Of a stretch of 64,000 bases of DNA, positions 29,156-38,348 are shown one piece after another. Below the pieces are notes generated by a model. It was not told where the DNA came from and did no database searches. It saw only the letters and a program-made list of their open reading frames with translations. The position numbers and the translations under genes were made by a program. Origin of the DNA: Pseudomonas shahriarae. Lineage in GTDB: Bacteria; Pseudomonadota; Gammaproteobacteria; Pseudomonadales; Pseudomonadaceae. Location: contig NZ_CP077085.1 in assembly GCF_014268455.2 (NCBI RefSeq), positions 5,311,001-5,375,000 of the forward strand. Reading direction: 5' to 3'. Every line of letters begins with the position of its first letter. The stretch's first letter is position 1.

Positions 29156-31315
29156 TCACTTGGCGCGATTGAGTTGGCGCAAGCTGCCAATCACCGACGC
29201 CAGCGCGCGGTCGAACAGCAGTGCATCATCCAGGGTGCGGACCCCGCCACGCTTGAACTCCAGGGCCAGCTCCGTGCAGGTTTTTTCCAGGACCTTGAGG
29301 CCAGTGCGATTGACAAATATATAGCTGTTGGCCGGGGCAATGATCGCCGTCAGCTTGCAGCGCAGGGTGTTTTCCTCATCTTCACGGAACTCGACCCAAC
29401 TGCCGATGCGCAATTGCCGGACCTTGAGCAGATCGGGATCGTCCTCTGCCAGCCTGACCGCCTCCACCGGCGGCGCAGCGCCTGAGTTTTCGCGCACTTC
29501 GATCAGCGTCACATTGGGAAGCGCCGCCCCCTGGAACGCCTGGGTATGCAGGGCCTGCAACTGGATAAAAAACTCACGGGTCACAAAGGAATCAAACGCC
29601 GCCTCGCTCAGCCCCTCACGCAGGGCCTTGAGCAACGCGGGCAATTGTTCCAGCAGGCGGCGGCCGGCTTCTGTGTCTTCACTCAGGCCGACACTCCAGA
29701 TCAATTCGTCCATGACCCGCAGCCGCGCCTGCCACTGCGGCGAGGGTTGCTCGTGCTTGAGGCATTCGAGCAACAACACCTGGCTCCAGGCCTGTTGCAG
29801 GAACTGCACCACGAAGTGCGGCAAGACCTTGCCCCGCAACCGTTGATTCACCGCATCGGCGACCCGCTGCCGGGCCTGTTCGGTGCGGGCGCGCCCTTCT
29901 TCGGCGTCGCGGGTACGCTGTTCGAGCAGCTCACTGCGGCGGCGCTCGTCCTGGGTAAACGCGGTGAACTCCTGCAGAAGTACGGCGAAAATCGCCGGGT
30001 CATCGACAAAGTCGTTCAACAGGCGCTGCACCACCTGCTCGATGCGCACATAAAGACTGTCACGCTGATAGTCATCACGCTTGCCCCAGCCCAAGGCGGC
30101 CGTGCCGATTTCATTGAGCAGGCGCCGCGCCGGGTGGCTGCCACGGCTGAAAAAACTCTTGTCCAGCACGGCCACTTTCAACATGGGAATCTGCAGGCGC
30201 GCAATCAACGCCTTGAGGGAGTCGGGCAAGGTACGGTCGTCGAGAATGAACTCGAACAACATGGCGATCAGGTTGATCACGTCCTCGTCGGCATCCTCCA
30301 CCACCCGCGACTTGCCACTCTTGACGCTGACCCGGGTCAGCAGTTCTTCCAACTGGCGGCGCAGGTCAAAATCGTCCTCGACCGCAGGGTCTGGCACATA
30401 TTGCTGTAAGTGGGAGAGCAGACGCAGCAGGTCGCGGGTGGAAATAGGCTGGGCCTGGGCGCTGGCCTCCAAGGTCGGGGCGACGCTGCCGCGCACTGTC
30501 AGCAACAGTTCCTGCAGGGCCGCGAACACTTGTTGCTCACCCTCATCGGCCTGGGCGTCGGCAGTCGGAGCTACCTCCGCCGGCGGGCGGACCCGGCTGG
30601 CACGTTCGCCGGGACGTCGTGAGGGTACGGCCTTGAGCTCGGGCAGCACACCCGTGGCCACCAGTAACTGATTGGCCTCGCCGTACAGCAGGTCGGCATC
30701 GCTGAGCACGTATTTTTCAAACAGTTTCAAAATGATCAGCTTGACCCGGATCTCCACCCCCAGGCTGCGCCCGGCCCGCAGGAAGTACTCGCAGAGCATC
30801 GCCGGGCCCAGGGGGTTTTCCCGATCGTCGAGGTGCTTGCCCAGCAGCGCACCGAGGCGGGCGGTCAGTTGCCCCAGGGCCAGGCCGTCACGGTGCATGA
30901 CCTTGTCGAGCATGGCCTCCAGGGCTACGGCTTTTTCCAGGTCATCGGCGCACGCGCCGGGCGCTGCTTCGTAGGAGACCGTCGGCAGCAGCAACTCGCC
31001 TTGCCCGGCCTGCCCCAGGTTGGCAAATGCGTCGAAGAGCTGTTCCATGAACATGCGCTCGAAGTTCTTGCGCTTGAGGCGCAGGTCGCGCATGGCTTCA
31101 AAAAAAATATTGTGGTCGGCGCTGCTGCGGGCTTTGTCGGCCATCTCGAACAGAGTGTCGTCGGCGTTATCGAACAACTCCTGCAGCCCCCGGTCGAGTT
31201 GCTGCGTGGCCTTGTCACGCACCTGCAGCACAATCACAGGCAGGCGGGCGAGCGGCGACGGCATCGCTTGTGCGGCGATCCTGTTGATCGGCACCACCTT
31301 TGCGTCATTGTGCAT
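29156..31315 (-). CDS. DUF1631 family protein
   Basis: 719 residues, almost entirely helical, rich in Leu/Glu/Arg, belonging to the DUF1631 family found between ampD and nadC in pseudomonads. The N-terminal ~480 residues are a long helical array (DNADDTLFEMADKARSS, FFEAMRDLRLKRKNFER). The final ~100 residues (IGSWVEFREDEENTLRCKLTAI, SYIFVNRTGLKV) resemble a PilZ-like beta-barrel but lack an obvious RxxxR motif, so c-di-GMP binding is doubtful. No signal peptide or TM segment. Function unknown. Divergent from nadC. Confidence 0.85.
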   Translation of the reverse strand: MHNDAKVVPINRIAAQAMPSPLARLPVIVLQVRDKATQQLDRGLQELFDNADDTLFEMADKARSSADHNIFFEAMRDLRLKRKNFERMFMEQLFDAFANLGQAGQGELLLPTVSYEAAPGACADDLEKAVALEAMLDKVMHRDGLALGQLTARLGALLGKHLDDRENPLGPAMLCEYFLRAGRSLGVEIRVKLIILKLFEKYVLSDADLLYGEANQLLVATGVLPELKAVPSRRPGERASRVRPPAEVAPTADAQADEGEQQVFAALQELLLTVRGSVAPTLEASAQAQPISTRDLLRLLSHLQQYVPDPAVEDDFDLRRQLEELLTRVSVKSGKSRVVEDADEDVINLIAMLFEFILDDRTLPDSLKALIARLQIPMLKVAVLDKSFFSRGSHPARRLLNEIGTAALGWGKRDDYQRDSLYVRIEQVVQRLLNDFVDDPAIFAVLLQEFTAFTQDERRRSELLEQRTRDAEEGRARTEQARQRVADAVNQRLRGKVLPHFVVQFLQQAWSQVLLLECLKHEQPSPQWQARLRVMDELIWSVGLSEDTEAGRRLLEQLPALLKALREGLSEAAFDSFVTREFFIQLQALHTQAFQGAALPNVTLIEVRENSGAAPPVEAVRLAEDDPDLLKVRQLRIGSWVEFREDEENTLRCKLTAIIAPANSYIFVNRTGLKVLEKTCTELALEFKRGGVRTLDDALLFDRALASVIGSLRQLNRAK

Positions 31316-31526
31316 GCTGGCCTCCTGGAGCGACGGGGTTCGGTTTTGTGAACGATCGCCACAACCACCGATGGAATACCGGCGGCTACCACGATTATTT
31401 GTAGATCACCGAGACGTCAAAGCTATGACGCCAATTGCAAGGCGCGAGATTATCTTGCAAATAGCCCCTGTAGCGCCAGCAAACTCTGTACGGGCTTTGT
31501 AATCAGCCAGGTTATGCCGGCATACC

Positions 31527-31556
31527 TTGGGTTCGGCGCTGCCATGCCCCTATAAT
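31527..31556 (+). promoter_or_regulatory. nadC promoter
   Basis: TTGGGT (31527-31532) and a perfect TATAAT (31551-31556) separated by 18 bp, placed 28 bp before the nadC ATG. Confidence 0.7.
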
Positions 31557-31583
31557 CGAGGCACTTTGTATGTGGAGCCCGCT

Positions 31584-32432
31584 ATGCCGAATCTACGCCT
31601 CGCCGACCTCACCGCCGAAATCGAAGCCAACGTGCGCCGCGCACTGCTGGAAGATATCGGCAGCGGCGATATCACCGCGCAACTGATCCCGGCCGAACGC
31701 CTGGCCAAGGCCACGATCATCACCCGTGATGCTGCGGTTATCAGTGGCACCGCCTGGGTCGATGCCGTATTCCGCCAGTTGGACCCACGGGTTGCCGTGC
31801 ATTGGCAGGTACGCGACGGTGAACGCGTCAGCCCCAACCAGGCGCTGTTCCACCTCGAAGGTCCTGCCCGCTCATTGCTGACCGGCGAACGCAGTGCACT
31901 GAATTTCCTGCAACTGTTGTCAGGCGTGGCCACCCGCGCGCAGTACCTGGCGGACTTTGTCGCCACCACCCAGGTCAAGCTGCTGGACACCCGCAAGACT
32001 CTGCCGGGGCTGCGCCTGGCGCAAAAGTACGCGGTGACCTGCGGCGGTTGCCACAATCACCGCATCGGTCTGTATGACGCGTTCCTGATCAAGGAAAACC
32101 ATATCGCCGCCTGCGGGGGGATTGCACAGGCCATTACTGCCGCCCACAAGATCGCCCCGGGCAAGCCGGTGGAAGTCGAAGTGGAAAGCCTGGAAGAGTT
32201 ACGCGAGGCCCTGGCGGCAGGTTCCGACATCATCATGCTGGATGAGTTGAGCCTGGACGACATGCGCGAAGCCGTGCGCCTGAACGGCGGCAAGGCCAAG
32301 CTGGAAGCCAGTGGCGGGATCAACGAAAGCACTTTGCTGCCCATTGCCGAGACCGGCGTGGACTACATCTCTATCGGCGCGATGACCAAGGATGTGAAGG
32401 CGGTGGATCTGTCGATGCGGCTCAGTATCTGA
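31584..32432 (+). CDS. nadC: Nicotinate-nucleotide pyrophosphorylase (carboxylating)
   Basis: 282-residue quinolinate phosphoribosyltransferase, de novo NAD synthesis. Visible motifs: [11 protein letters not shown] at the N-terminus, [12 protein letters not shown] (substrate-binding DTRKT), [35 protein letters not shown] and the final [11 protein letters not shown]. The start at 31584 matches the family N-terminus and follows GGAG; an earlier in-frame start lies in the promoter. Confidence 0.96.
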   Translation: MPNLRLADLTAEIEANVRRALLEDIGSGDITAQLIPAERLAKATIITRDAAVISGTAWVDAVFRQLDPRVAVHWQVRDGERVSPNQALFHLEGPARSLLTGERSALNFLQLLSGVATRAQYLADFVATTQVKLLDTRKTLPGLRLAQKYAVTCGGCHNHRIGLYDAFLIKENHIAACGGIAQAITAAHKIAPGKPVEVEVESLEELREALAAGSDIIMLDELSLDDMREAVRLNGGKAKLEASGGINESTLLPIAETGVDYISIGAMTKDVKAVDLSMRLSI

Positions 32433-32444
32433 GTCGCTGCAAAC

Positions 32445-32484
32445 TTCAAGCTGCAAGGGCGCGTGGCGACACTTGCAGCTTGAA
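32445..32484. repeat. Inverted repeat after nadC
   Basis: TTCAAGCTGCAAG (32445-32457) and CTTGCAGCTTGAA (32472-32484), a 13-bp perfect dyad with a 14-bp loop. It resembles a second dispersed palindrome type of pseudomonads and could serve as a terminator for the convergent nadC and DUF6388 genes. Confidence 0.7.
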
Positions 32485-32498
32485 ACCTGCCGTAGCTT

Positions 32499-32804
32499 CT
32501 AAACCACCAGATTGTTCATCTCGCAATACTCTTCCCACTCGACACCCAGCACCTCGGCCGCCTCTTTGTGCAGGGCCAGGCGCGCAGCTTCGAATTCTTC
32601 CGCTGTGCAGGTGTACTTGAGGGTCAGTTCCCAAGGCTGGAAGCCCTGGCTCTCGGCCTCGTCCTCGAATGCCCACTGGATCTGGTCGCGCTGATCATCA
32701 GCGCTCAGGTCCTTGATCTCTTCCTTAAGCTGCGCCGACTCCTCGAGGTATTTCTTGAGGGCTTCTGCGTGCCGCACTTCCTGGGTCATTTCTGTCGTGG
32801 TCAT
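32499..32804 (-). CDS. DUF6388 family protein
   Basis: 101-residue acidic cytosolic protein with charged helices (KYLEESAQLKEEIKDL) and a conserved C-terminal block (ALHKEAAEVLGVEWEEYCEMN). I recognise it as the small Pseudomonas DUF6388 type; no function known to me. Single gene, convergent with nadC. Confidence 0.75.
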   Translation of the reverse strand: MTTTEMTQEVRHAEALKKYLEESAQLKEEIKDLSADDQRDQIQWAFEDEAESQGFQPWELTLKYTCTAEEFEAARLALHKEAAEVLGVEWEEYCEMNNLVV

Positions 32805-32941
32805 GTCGTTCTCTTAGATCGAAGGAATGGGGATGCATCTGGGTCATCAAGGTTGCGCAGATACAAAAGAACGGGCACGAATACCGGTTCGTCTGGCCTT
32901 CAGAACCATTCTGGGATCATCTGAAAACTGTGGTGCCTTTT

Positions 32942-33014
32942 TGCCCGAGACAGGAATCGAACCTGCGACCTTCGCGTTACGAGTGCGCTGCTCTACCAAC
33001 TGAGCTACACGGGC
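32942..33014 (-). tRNA. tRNA-Thr(CGT)
   Basis: Cloverleaf folds with D-arm GCTC-GAGC, anticodon loop CTCGTAA (anticodon CGT) and T-arm GCAGG-TTCGATT-CCTGT. The short anticodon stem (mismatch at 27-43) is also seen in E. coli thrW. CCA is not encoded. It marks the distal edge of the pilA-tfpO module, the same place as in P. aeruginosa. Confidence 0.95.
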
Positions 33015-33053
33015 GGTGGGCTAAAGCTAGCACTGCAATGGGCGCCCGGCAAC

Positions 33054-34460
33054 TTACCGAATGTGCGGCGCAATGACTCCCTGGACCCAGAAGCGCGGCT
33101 GCAGATGGCTTTTGGCAATGTCGATATAGTGCTGGCTGCGCTCGGTGGCGCCTGGCAGGTCGCGGTACACGACAAATACCAGCAACGCCACCGACAGCAC
33201 AGCCGACACCTGCCAGGCCCCGCGCAACAGCGGCCTCGGCTCGACAACCGGCGTGCGCCACGGATGCAATGCCATCAACCAACCCACCACCAGCGCCAAC
33301 CACAGTTGCGAATAGGGCATCACGATAATCCCGTCGACCATCGCCTGCACCGTCGCGCCCAGCAGCGCGGCGAATAGACACAGGCGCAGCAGGTCTTGCG
33401 GTGCCCCTGACGGCCCTTGCCGATGAATGACCCTCAGTGTGGCCCAGCCGCCGCGCAGCGCCAGCAACGCGACGCACAGGGCCGAGGGCACGCCCCACTC
33501 ACTGGCCCACTGCAGGATTGCCTGGTGCGGATGGGCGGCAATCGGGTTGGGGATATCGGCAAAGTGCATCGGCCCGAAACCGAGCCACGGCCGTTCGCGG
33601 ATCATGTCCCAGGCTTGCCACCAGATCACTTCACGACCCGAAAGGCTGGTGGTAAGGCGGTCATTGGAAAGACTGGCAATTTCCAGCCCCAGGTAAGGCG
33701 CCAACACCGTGAACAACAACCCGTATAAAACCAGCCCGCCACACAGCGCAGCCAGCTGCCAGGTCAACCAGCGACGCCCCGCCGCCCCCAGAAAAGCCAG
33801 GACCAGTGCCGCAACGCCGAAGCCCAGCCAGGTGCCACGGGTGCCGCCACTGATTGCAATCAACCACCATGCACACAACAGGGCGAACACCAGCCCACGC
33901 GCCAACCGCGAGGTGCCCGTGAGCAGCAGCGGCAACGCCAGCAAGGGCAAGGTAAACGTCTGGAACTGGCCGTAGAAACGCTTGTTGGAGAACCCGGAAA
34001 GCAGCAGGTCGGTGTCCAGTGTCGGTTCGCCACTGGTAAACGCCAGGACGCCCGCGTACCCATATTGCAGGCTCTTGATCAGGCACAGCAGCAACACAAA
34101 CAGGATCAGCACCTGATCCAGGGTTTGATCGCCATTGCGTCGCAAGCGGGCAAAAGCTGCGGCAATCACCCCGCAGGTGATCATCAGCGCCCACTCGGTC
34201 AGCGCCCAGAGAGGCTGGTGGGCCAACAACGAAGAGATCAGGCCCAGGCCGAACACCAGCCCCAGGCCGATAGCGGTGGGTCTGTCGACCAGGCGCCCGG
34301 CGGGAGTCGCCAGGCCATAGAGCAACGCACACACAGCCACGCCGACCTGCAGCACACGCTGCCAGTCATGACCACTGAAGGACAGGGTGATGCCCAGCAG
34401 CAAAAGGCTCAGCGCCATCACCAAAAACACGCTTCCTCGCTGTTGCACGGATAACGTCAT
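33054..34460 (-). CDS. tfpO: TfpO/PglL-like O-oligosaccharyltransferase (Wzy_C family)
   Basis: 468-residue polytopic membrane protein with about eleven hydrophobic segments. The signature loop between roughly residues 265 and 320 carries SGREVIWWQAWDMI, PWLGFGPMHF and AAHPHQAILQWASEWG, the Wzy/WaaL/PglL pattern with its periplasmic His. Located directly downstream of pilA, where TfpO (PilO) glycosylates group I pilins in P. aeruginosa; so pilin glycosylation is the likely role, although O-antigen ligase activity cannot be excluded. ATG 34460 preferred over GTG 34466 because of AAGGGG spacing. Confidence 0.8.
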   Translation of the reverse strand: MTLSVQQRGSVFLVMALSLLLLGITLSFSGHDWQRVLQVGVAVCALLYGLATPAGRLVDRPTAIGLGLVFGLGLISSLLAHQPLWALTEWALMITCGVIAAAFARLRRNGDQTLDQVLILFVLLLCLIKSLQYGYAGVLAFTSGEPTLDTDLLLSGFSNKRFYGQFQTFTLPLLALPLLLTGTSRLARGLVFALLCAWWLIAISGGTRGTWLGFGVAALVLAFLGAAGRRWLTWQLAALCGGLVLYGLLFTVLAPYLGLEIASLSNDRLTTSLSGREVIWWQAWDMIRERPWLGFGPMHFADIPNPIAAHPHQAILQWASEWGVPSALCVALLALRGGWATLRVIHRQGPSGAPQDLLRLCLFAALLGATVQAMVDGIIVMPYSQLWLALVVGWLMALHPWRTPVVEPRPLLRGAWQVSAVLSVALLVFVVYRDLPGATERSQHYIDIAKSHLQPRFWVQGVIAPHIR

Positions 34461-34538
34461 GGGCACCCCTTACTACCCTGTGAAGTGCCTGGGAGCCCGT
34501 CACGCCAGGCCCCCATCACTGATTTAGGTGGCCCGGGC

Positions 34539-34949
34539 TCAGTTGCCAGCCGTGCAACCCTTTGCAACGTACTGCTCGTCAGCGTTGGTGGTGCACTTCC
34601 AACCGTCAGTGGCACTGCGCGCCAGGGTAATGAGCTTGCCCTGGACAGGCGCAGGCGCATCGAGGATCTCACAGGCAATCGAACCCGTCCCCGCAGCCAC
34701 ATCGCCCGCCACGCTGATCACGCAATTGGCGGTCGGGCTGGTGCCGCCGATCAGCGCCAGCGTGGGTGCCGTGCCCTGGTTGAAGGTGTCTTCGAAGCCC
34801 GCCTTCAACGCCGAGACTTCCGCCAACCCAGCAGTGAACTTGGCCTTGGCCTGGTGCTTGGTATACATGGGCAGGCCAATCGTGGCCAAGATGCCGATGA
34901 TCGCCACGACGATCAACAACTCGATCAAAGTAAAGCCGTTCTGACGCAT
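34539..34949 (-). CDS. pilA: Type IV major pilin
   Basis: 136-residue type IVa prepilin: leader MRQNG cut by PilD before F, then the conserved TLIELLIVVAIIGILATIGLP helix core with Glu5 of the mature protein. Four Cys in the globular part; the last pair (WKCTTN...KGCTAG) frames the C-terminal D-region. The protein ends in Asn, not Ser, unlike P. aeruginosa pilins glycosylated on a C-terminal Ser. GGAGAG precedes the ATG. No clear sigma-54 -24/-12 element could be seen upstream. Divergent from pilC. Confidence 0.93.
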   Translation of the reverse strand: MRQNGFTLIELLIVVAIIGILATIGLPMYTKHQAKAKFTAGLAEVSALKAGFEDTFNQGTAPTLALIGGTSPTANCVISVAGDVAAGTGSIACEILDAPAPVQGKLITLARSATDGWKCTTNADEQYVAKGCTAGN

Positions 34950-35151
34950 CACATTCACTCTCCAGAATAAAACCCATCGCAAGGCACCTCCTGCGCCCTG
35001 CCCTCAACAACCGCGCCAGTGTACTCATCCGCGCCGGGCCAGGCCCTCACAAGACGCACAATCTGACATTTTTCCCTTGCCCAATCGCCTGACGGACACA
35101 CAGCCCTGACTAAGCTGTAAATCGTCACCTGTCGATGAGCCGTAGCACCCC

Positions 35152-36378
35152 ATGAATGATGTCACCGTAAACCCGGCCCCCACCGCCACCTACGCCTGGG
35201 AAGGCACCCTGCGCAATGGCCGCAAGGTGTCCGGCGAAACCCGCGGGCATAGCCCGGCCGTGATCAAGGCCCAATTGCGCCGACAAGGGATCAATCCGGT
35301 TCGGGTCCAGATGCGCTCCAGCCTCCTGTCTGGCCTGCGCAACCCCATCACCCCAGCCGATGTTGCGCTGTTCACCCGCCAACTGGCGACCCTGCTGAAG
35401 GCGGGAATCCCCCTGCTGCAAGCCTTCGACATGATCGGCGAAGGCTTTGAAAACCGGGCCATGCGCACAATGGTCCAGGGATTGAAGCAGGAGATTGCCG
35501 CCGGCAACAGCCTGACCGGCGCGTTATTGAAACAACCGCAGTGCTTCAACGCCCTGTATTGCAGCCTGATCGCGGCCGGCGAACAGGCCGGCACCCTGGA
35601 AACCCTGCTGGAGCGGGTCGCCACCCACCTGGAAAAAAGCCAACGCCTCAAGACCCGGATCAAGAAAGCCATGACCTATCCACTGGTGGTCCTGCTCGTG
35701 GCCACCCTGGTCAGCAGTATCTTGCTGATCCACGTCGTGCCCCAGTTCGAAAGCCTGTTCGCCGGCATCGACACGCCGCTGCCGCGCTTTACCCTGCTGG
35801 TTATTGTGCTGTCCGAATTCATGCAAAGCGCGTGGTGGATGCTGTTGCTGGCCGTGGCGGCGACTACTTGGGGCATACGTCGCAGCTATCGTCGACACAG
35901 TGGTTTTCGTCTGTGGCTGGACGCTGGTTTGTTGAAAGTGCCATTGGCAGGCACACTGCTGAAAAAAACCGCTGTCGCCCGCTACGCTCGCACCCTCGCC
36001 ACCACCTTTGCCGCCGGCGTACCGCTGGCACAGGCGTTGGATTCAGTGGCGGGAGCCGCCGGCAACGAACGCTTCAAACAAGCAGTCACGCTTATGCGCC
36101 AGGACGTAGCAATAGGAATGCAATTGAATCGAACTATGACCGCCAGCGGCCTGTTCCCTGGCATGGCGATCCAGATGACAGCCATCGGCGAAGAATCGGG
36201 CGCACTGGACAGCATGCTGGAGAAGGTCGCCGACCATTATGAAACGGACGTCGACAACCTGGTGGACAACCTGACCAGCCTGATGGAACCGCTGATCATG
36301 GTGGTGCTCGGCAGCATTGTCGGGGCGCTGGTGATCGCCATGTACCTGCCGATCTTCCAGCTCGGCACGGCGTTTTGA
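35152..36378 (+). CDS. pilC: Type IV pilus inner-membrane platform protein
   Basis: 408-residue GspF-family protein. N-terminal YAWEGTLRNGRKVSGE motif, two cytoplasmic helical domains (ALFTRQLATLLKAGIPL and KKTAVARYARTLATTFAAGVPL), three TM segments (about 170-195, 220-240, 375-400). It anchors the assembly motor in type IVa pili. Normally preceded by pilB; here the upstream 200 bp contain no pilB. The ribosome site is weak. Overlap-free, 2 bp before pilD. Confidence 0.93.
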   Translation: MNDVTVNPAPTATYAWEGTLRNGRKVSGETRGHSPAVIKAQLRRQGINPVRVQMRSSLLSGLRNPITPADVALFTRQLATLLKAGIPLLQAFDMIGEGFENRAMRTMVQGLKQEIAAGNSLTGALLKQPQCFNALYCSLIAAGEQAGTLETLLERVATHLEKSQRLKTRIKKAMTYPLVVLLVATLVSSILLIHVVPQFESLFAGIDTPLPRFTLLVIVLSEFMQSAWWMLLLAVAATTWGIRRSYRRHSGFRLWLDAGLLKVPLAGTLLKKTAVARYARTLATTFAAGVPLAQALDSVAGAAGNERFKQAVTLMRQDVAIGMQLNRTMTASGLFPGMAIQMTAIGEESGALDSMLEKVADHYETDVDNLVDNLTSLMEPLIMVVLGSIVGALVIAMYLPIFQLGTAF

Positions 36379-36380
36379 AC

Positions 36381-37253
36381 ATGACCCTGGACCTCCTCCT
36401 GACCCTCCATCCCTGGCTGTTCGTCTGGGCTTCACTGGTGCTGGGGCTGATCGTCGGCAGCTTCCTCAACGTGCTGGTCTGGCGCCTGCCAAAAATGCTC
36501 GAGCGCGACTGGCGCGCCCAGGCCCATGAAATACTCGGCCTGCCCCCGGAACCCGGCGGCCCGACCTATAACCTGTTGCACCCCAACTCCTGCTGCCCGC
36601 ACTGCTCACAGCCGATTCGCCCGTGGCAAAACATCCCGGTGCTCAGCTACTTGCTGCTGCGGGGGCGCTGCGCGCAGTGCCACGGTTCCATCAGCCCACG
36701 CTACCCGCTGACCGAACTGGCGTGCGGGCTGCTTTCGGCATTTATTGCCTGGCATTACGGCTTCGGCTGGCCAGCCGCTGGCGTGCTGTTCTTGAGCTGG
36801 GGCTTGCTGGCCATGAGCCTGATCGACGCCGATCACCAACTGCTGCCGGATGTGCTGGTGCTGCCACTGCTGTGGCTGGGGTTGATCCTCAATTATTTCG
36901 AGTTGTACACGACCCTGCCCGATGCCCTGCTGGGCGCGGTTGCCGGTTACCTGAGCCTGTGGTCGGTGTTCTGGCTGTTCAAGTTGTGCACCGGCAAGGA
37001 CGGCATGGGCTATGGCGACTTCAAGCTGCTGGCCCTGCTCGGTGCCTGGGGCGGTTGGCAGATCCTGCCGCTGACGCTGTTGCTGGCATCGCTGGTGGGG
37101 GCGATCGCAGGGGTGATTGTCTTGCGCATACGCAACGCGCAGACGTCAGTGCCCTTGCCTTTTGGTCCCTATCTGGCGATTGCCGGCTGGATTGCATTGC
37201 TCTGGGGTGGTCAAATAACCGACTTCTATTTGCAGTCTGTCGGTTTCAGATGA
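36381..37253 (+). CDS. pilD: Prepilin peptidase / N-methyltransferase
   Basis: 290-residue aspartic membrane protease that cleaves and N-methylates prepilins and type II secretion pseudopilins. Zinc-binding Cys quartet at C72, C75, C97, C100 (CPHC, CAQC); active-site Asp residues in [11 protein letters not shown] and GMGYGDFK; about eight TM segments. ATG 36381 used; the upstream in-frame TTG overlaps the pilC stop. Stop overlaps coaE by ATGA. Confidence 0.95.
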   Translation: MTLDLLLTLHPWLFVWASLVLGLIVGSFLNVLVWRLPKMLERDWRAQAHEILGLPPEPGGPTYNLLHPNSCCPHCSQPIRPWQNIPVLSYLLLRGRCAQCHGSISPRYPLTELACGLLSAFIAWHYGFGWPAAGVLFLSWGLLAMSLIDADHQLLPDVLVLPLLWLGLILNYFELYTTLPDALLGAVAGYLSLWSVFWLFKLCTGKDGMGYGDFKLLALLGAWGGWQILPLTLLLASLVGAIAGVIVLRIRNAQTSVPLPFGPYLAIAGWIALLWGGQITDFYLQSVGFR

Positions 37254-37873
37254 CCACTTCTGTCGCAACACCCTGGATTCTTGGCCTGACGGGCGGCATC
37301 GGCAGCGGTAAAAGCGCTGCGGCCCAGCACTTTATCGACCTTGGCGTGGACCTTATCGACGCCGACCATGCCTCGCGCTGGGTGGTGGAACCCGGCCGCC
37401 CGGCGCTGGCGAAGATTGCCGAGCACTTCGGCGGCGAGATCCTGCTGCCCGATGGCCAACTGGATCGCGCAGCCTTGCGCAAGCGCATTTTCGAGGCGCC
37501 GCAAGAACGCCTGTGGCTTGAGGCCCTGCTGCATCCGTTGATTGCCGACGAGATCCGTAGCCATCTGGCCCGCGCCCGCTCACCCTATGCGATCCTGGTG
37601 TCGCCGTTGTTGATCGAGTCGGGCCAGCACACCATGACCCAGCGCATCCTGGTGATCGATGTGCCGCAAGCAACGCAGATTCAGCGTACCCTGCTGCGCG
37701 ATGGCATCAGCGAAGAACAGGTGCAGGCGATTCTCAAGGCCCAGGCCTCACGGGAAGACCGTTTGCGCCAAGCCGACGATGTACTGGTCAATGATCAGGA
37801 CCTGGCCTGGCTAAAGGCCGAGGTCGAGCGACTGCACCACTTTTACCTTACTTTGCGTGGAGGCCGAACATGA
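37250..37873 (+). CDS. coaE: Dephospho-CoA kinase
   Basis: 207-residue P-loop kinase for the last step of CoA synthesis. Walker [13 protein letters not shown] (residues 13-24), [23 protein letters not shown] overlaps the pilD stop and its own stop overlaps yacG, giving a tightly coupled pilC-pilD-coaE-yacG unit. Confidence 0.96.
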   Translation: MTTSVATPWILGLTGGIGSGKSAAAQHFIDLGVDLIDADHASRWVVEPGRPALAKIAEHFGGEILLPDGQLDRAALRKRIFEAPQERLWLEALLHPLIADEIRSHLARARSPYAILVSPLLIESGQHTMTQRILVIDVPQATQIQRTLLRDGISEEQVQAILKAQASREDRLRQADDVLVNDQDLAWLKAEVERLHHFYLTLRGGRT

Positions 37874-38073
37874 GCCAACCCTTGACCGTCGAATGCCCAA
37901 CCTGCGGCGCCCCCGTGGAATGGAAAGCGACCAACCTCAACCGGCCATTCTGCTCGGATCGCTGCAAACTGATCGACCTGGGCGCCTGGGCTGCGGAAGA
38001 ACACAAGATTCCGGTCAGCCCGGACGCCGAAGACGAATTGTTCTCCGAAGACCTGCCACCGCGCGCCCACTAA
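37870..38073 (+). CDS. yacG: DNA gyrase inhibitor YacG
   Basis: 67-codon zinc protein with Cys at 9, 12, 28, 32 (CPTC...CSDRC) and the conserved [16 protein letters not shown] block, which binds GyrB in E. coli. Overlaps coaE by 4 bp and the convergent small gene by 4 bp. Confidence 0.95.
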   Translation: MSQPLTVECPTCGAPVEWKATNLNRPFCSDRCKLIDLGAWAAEEHKIPVSPDAEDELFSEDLPPRAH

Positions 38074-38285
38074 GGCCGCATAAAGCCGTAATCCTGCTGG
38101 TCGTCGAGGTTTTCCGCGAGAAATTGCAACTCGTCGGCCAGGTCTTCGGCACTGCGCACGCCTTTGCTCTGCTGCACCACCGCGCTGAGCAAGGCGCGCA
38201 GGCTCAGACCCGGGTCAAAACCGATTTCCTGCGCTGCGTCCTGGCTTCTGCGCAACTCCTGCCGTGCCCACTCGTACACACTCAT
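38070..38285 (-). CDS. Small conserved hypothetical protein (71 aa)
   Basis: 71 residues, helical, no TM or metal motif ([15 protein letters not shown]; ends YGFMRP). Start at 38285 chosen because upstream in-frame residues look like intergenic sequence. A small gene in this place is also usual in other Pseudomonas; function unknown. Confidence 0.7.
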   Translation of the reverse strand: MSVYEWARQELRRSQDAAQEIGFDPGLSLRALLSAVVQQSKGVRSAEDLADELQFLAENLDDQQDYGFMRP

Positions 38286-38348
38286 GATCGTGCTCCTGGA
38301 AGTTTCGCAGAGCATGCGACCACTTTTGCATGGCACCCTTGATTTGGA

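Noticed and set aside
32942..33014. tRNA-Thr as attachment site of a genomic island
   Set aside because: No integrase, no direct repeat of the tRNA end and no foreign block; it only borders the pilin module.
34950..35060. Sigma-54 promoter for pilA
   Set aside because: No GG-N10-GC element with acceptable context could be found on the minus strand.
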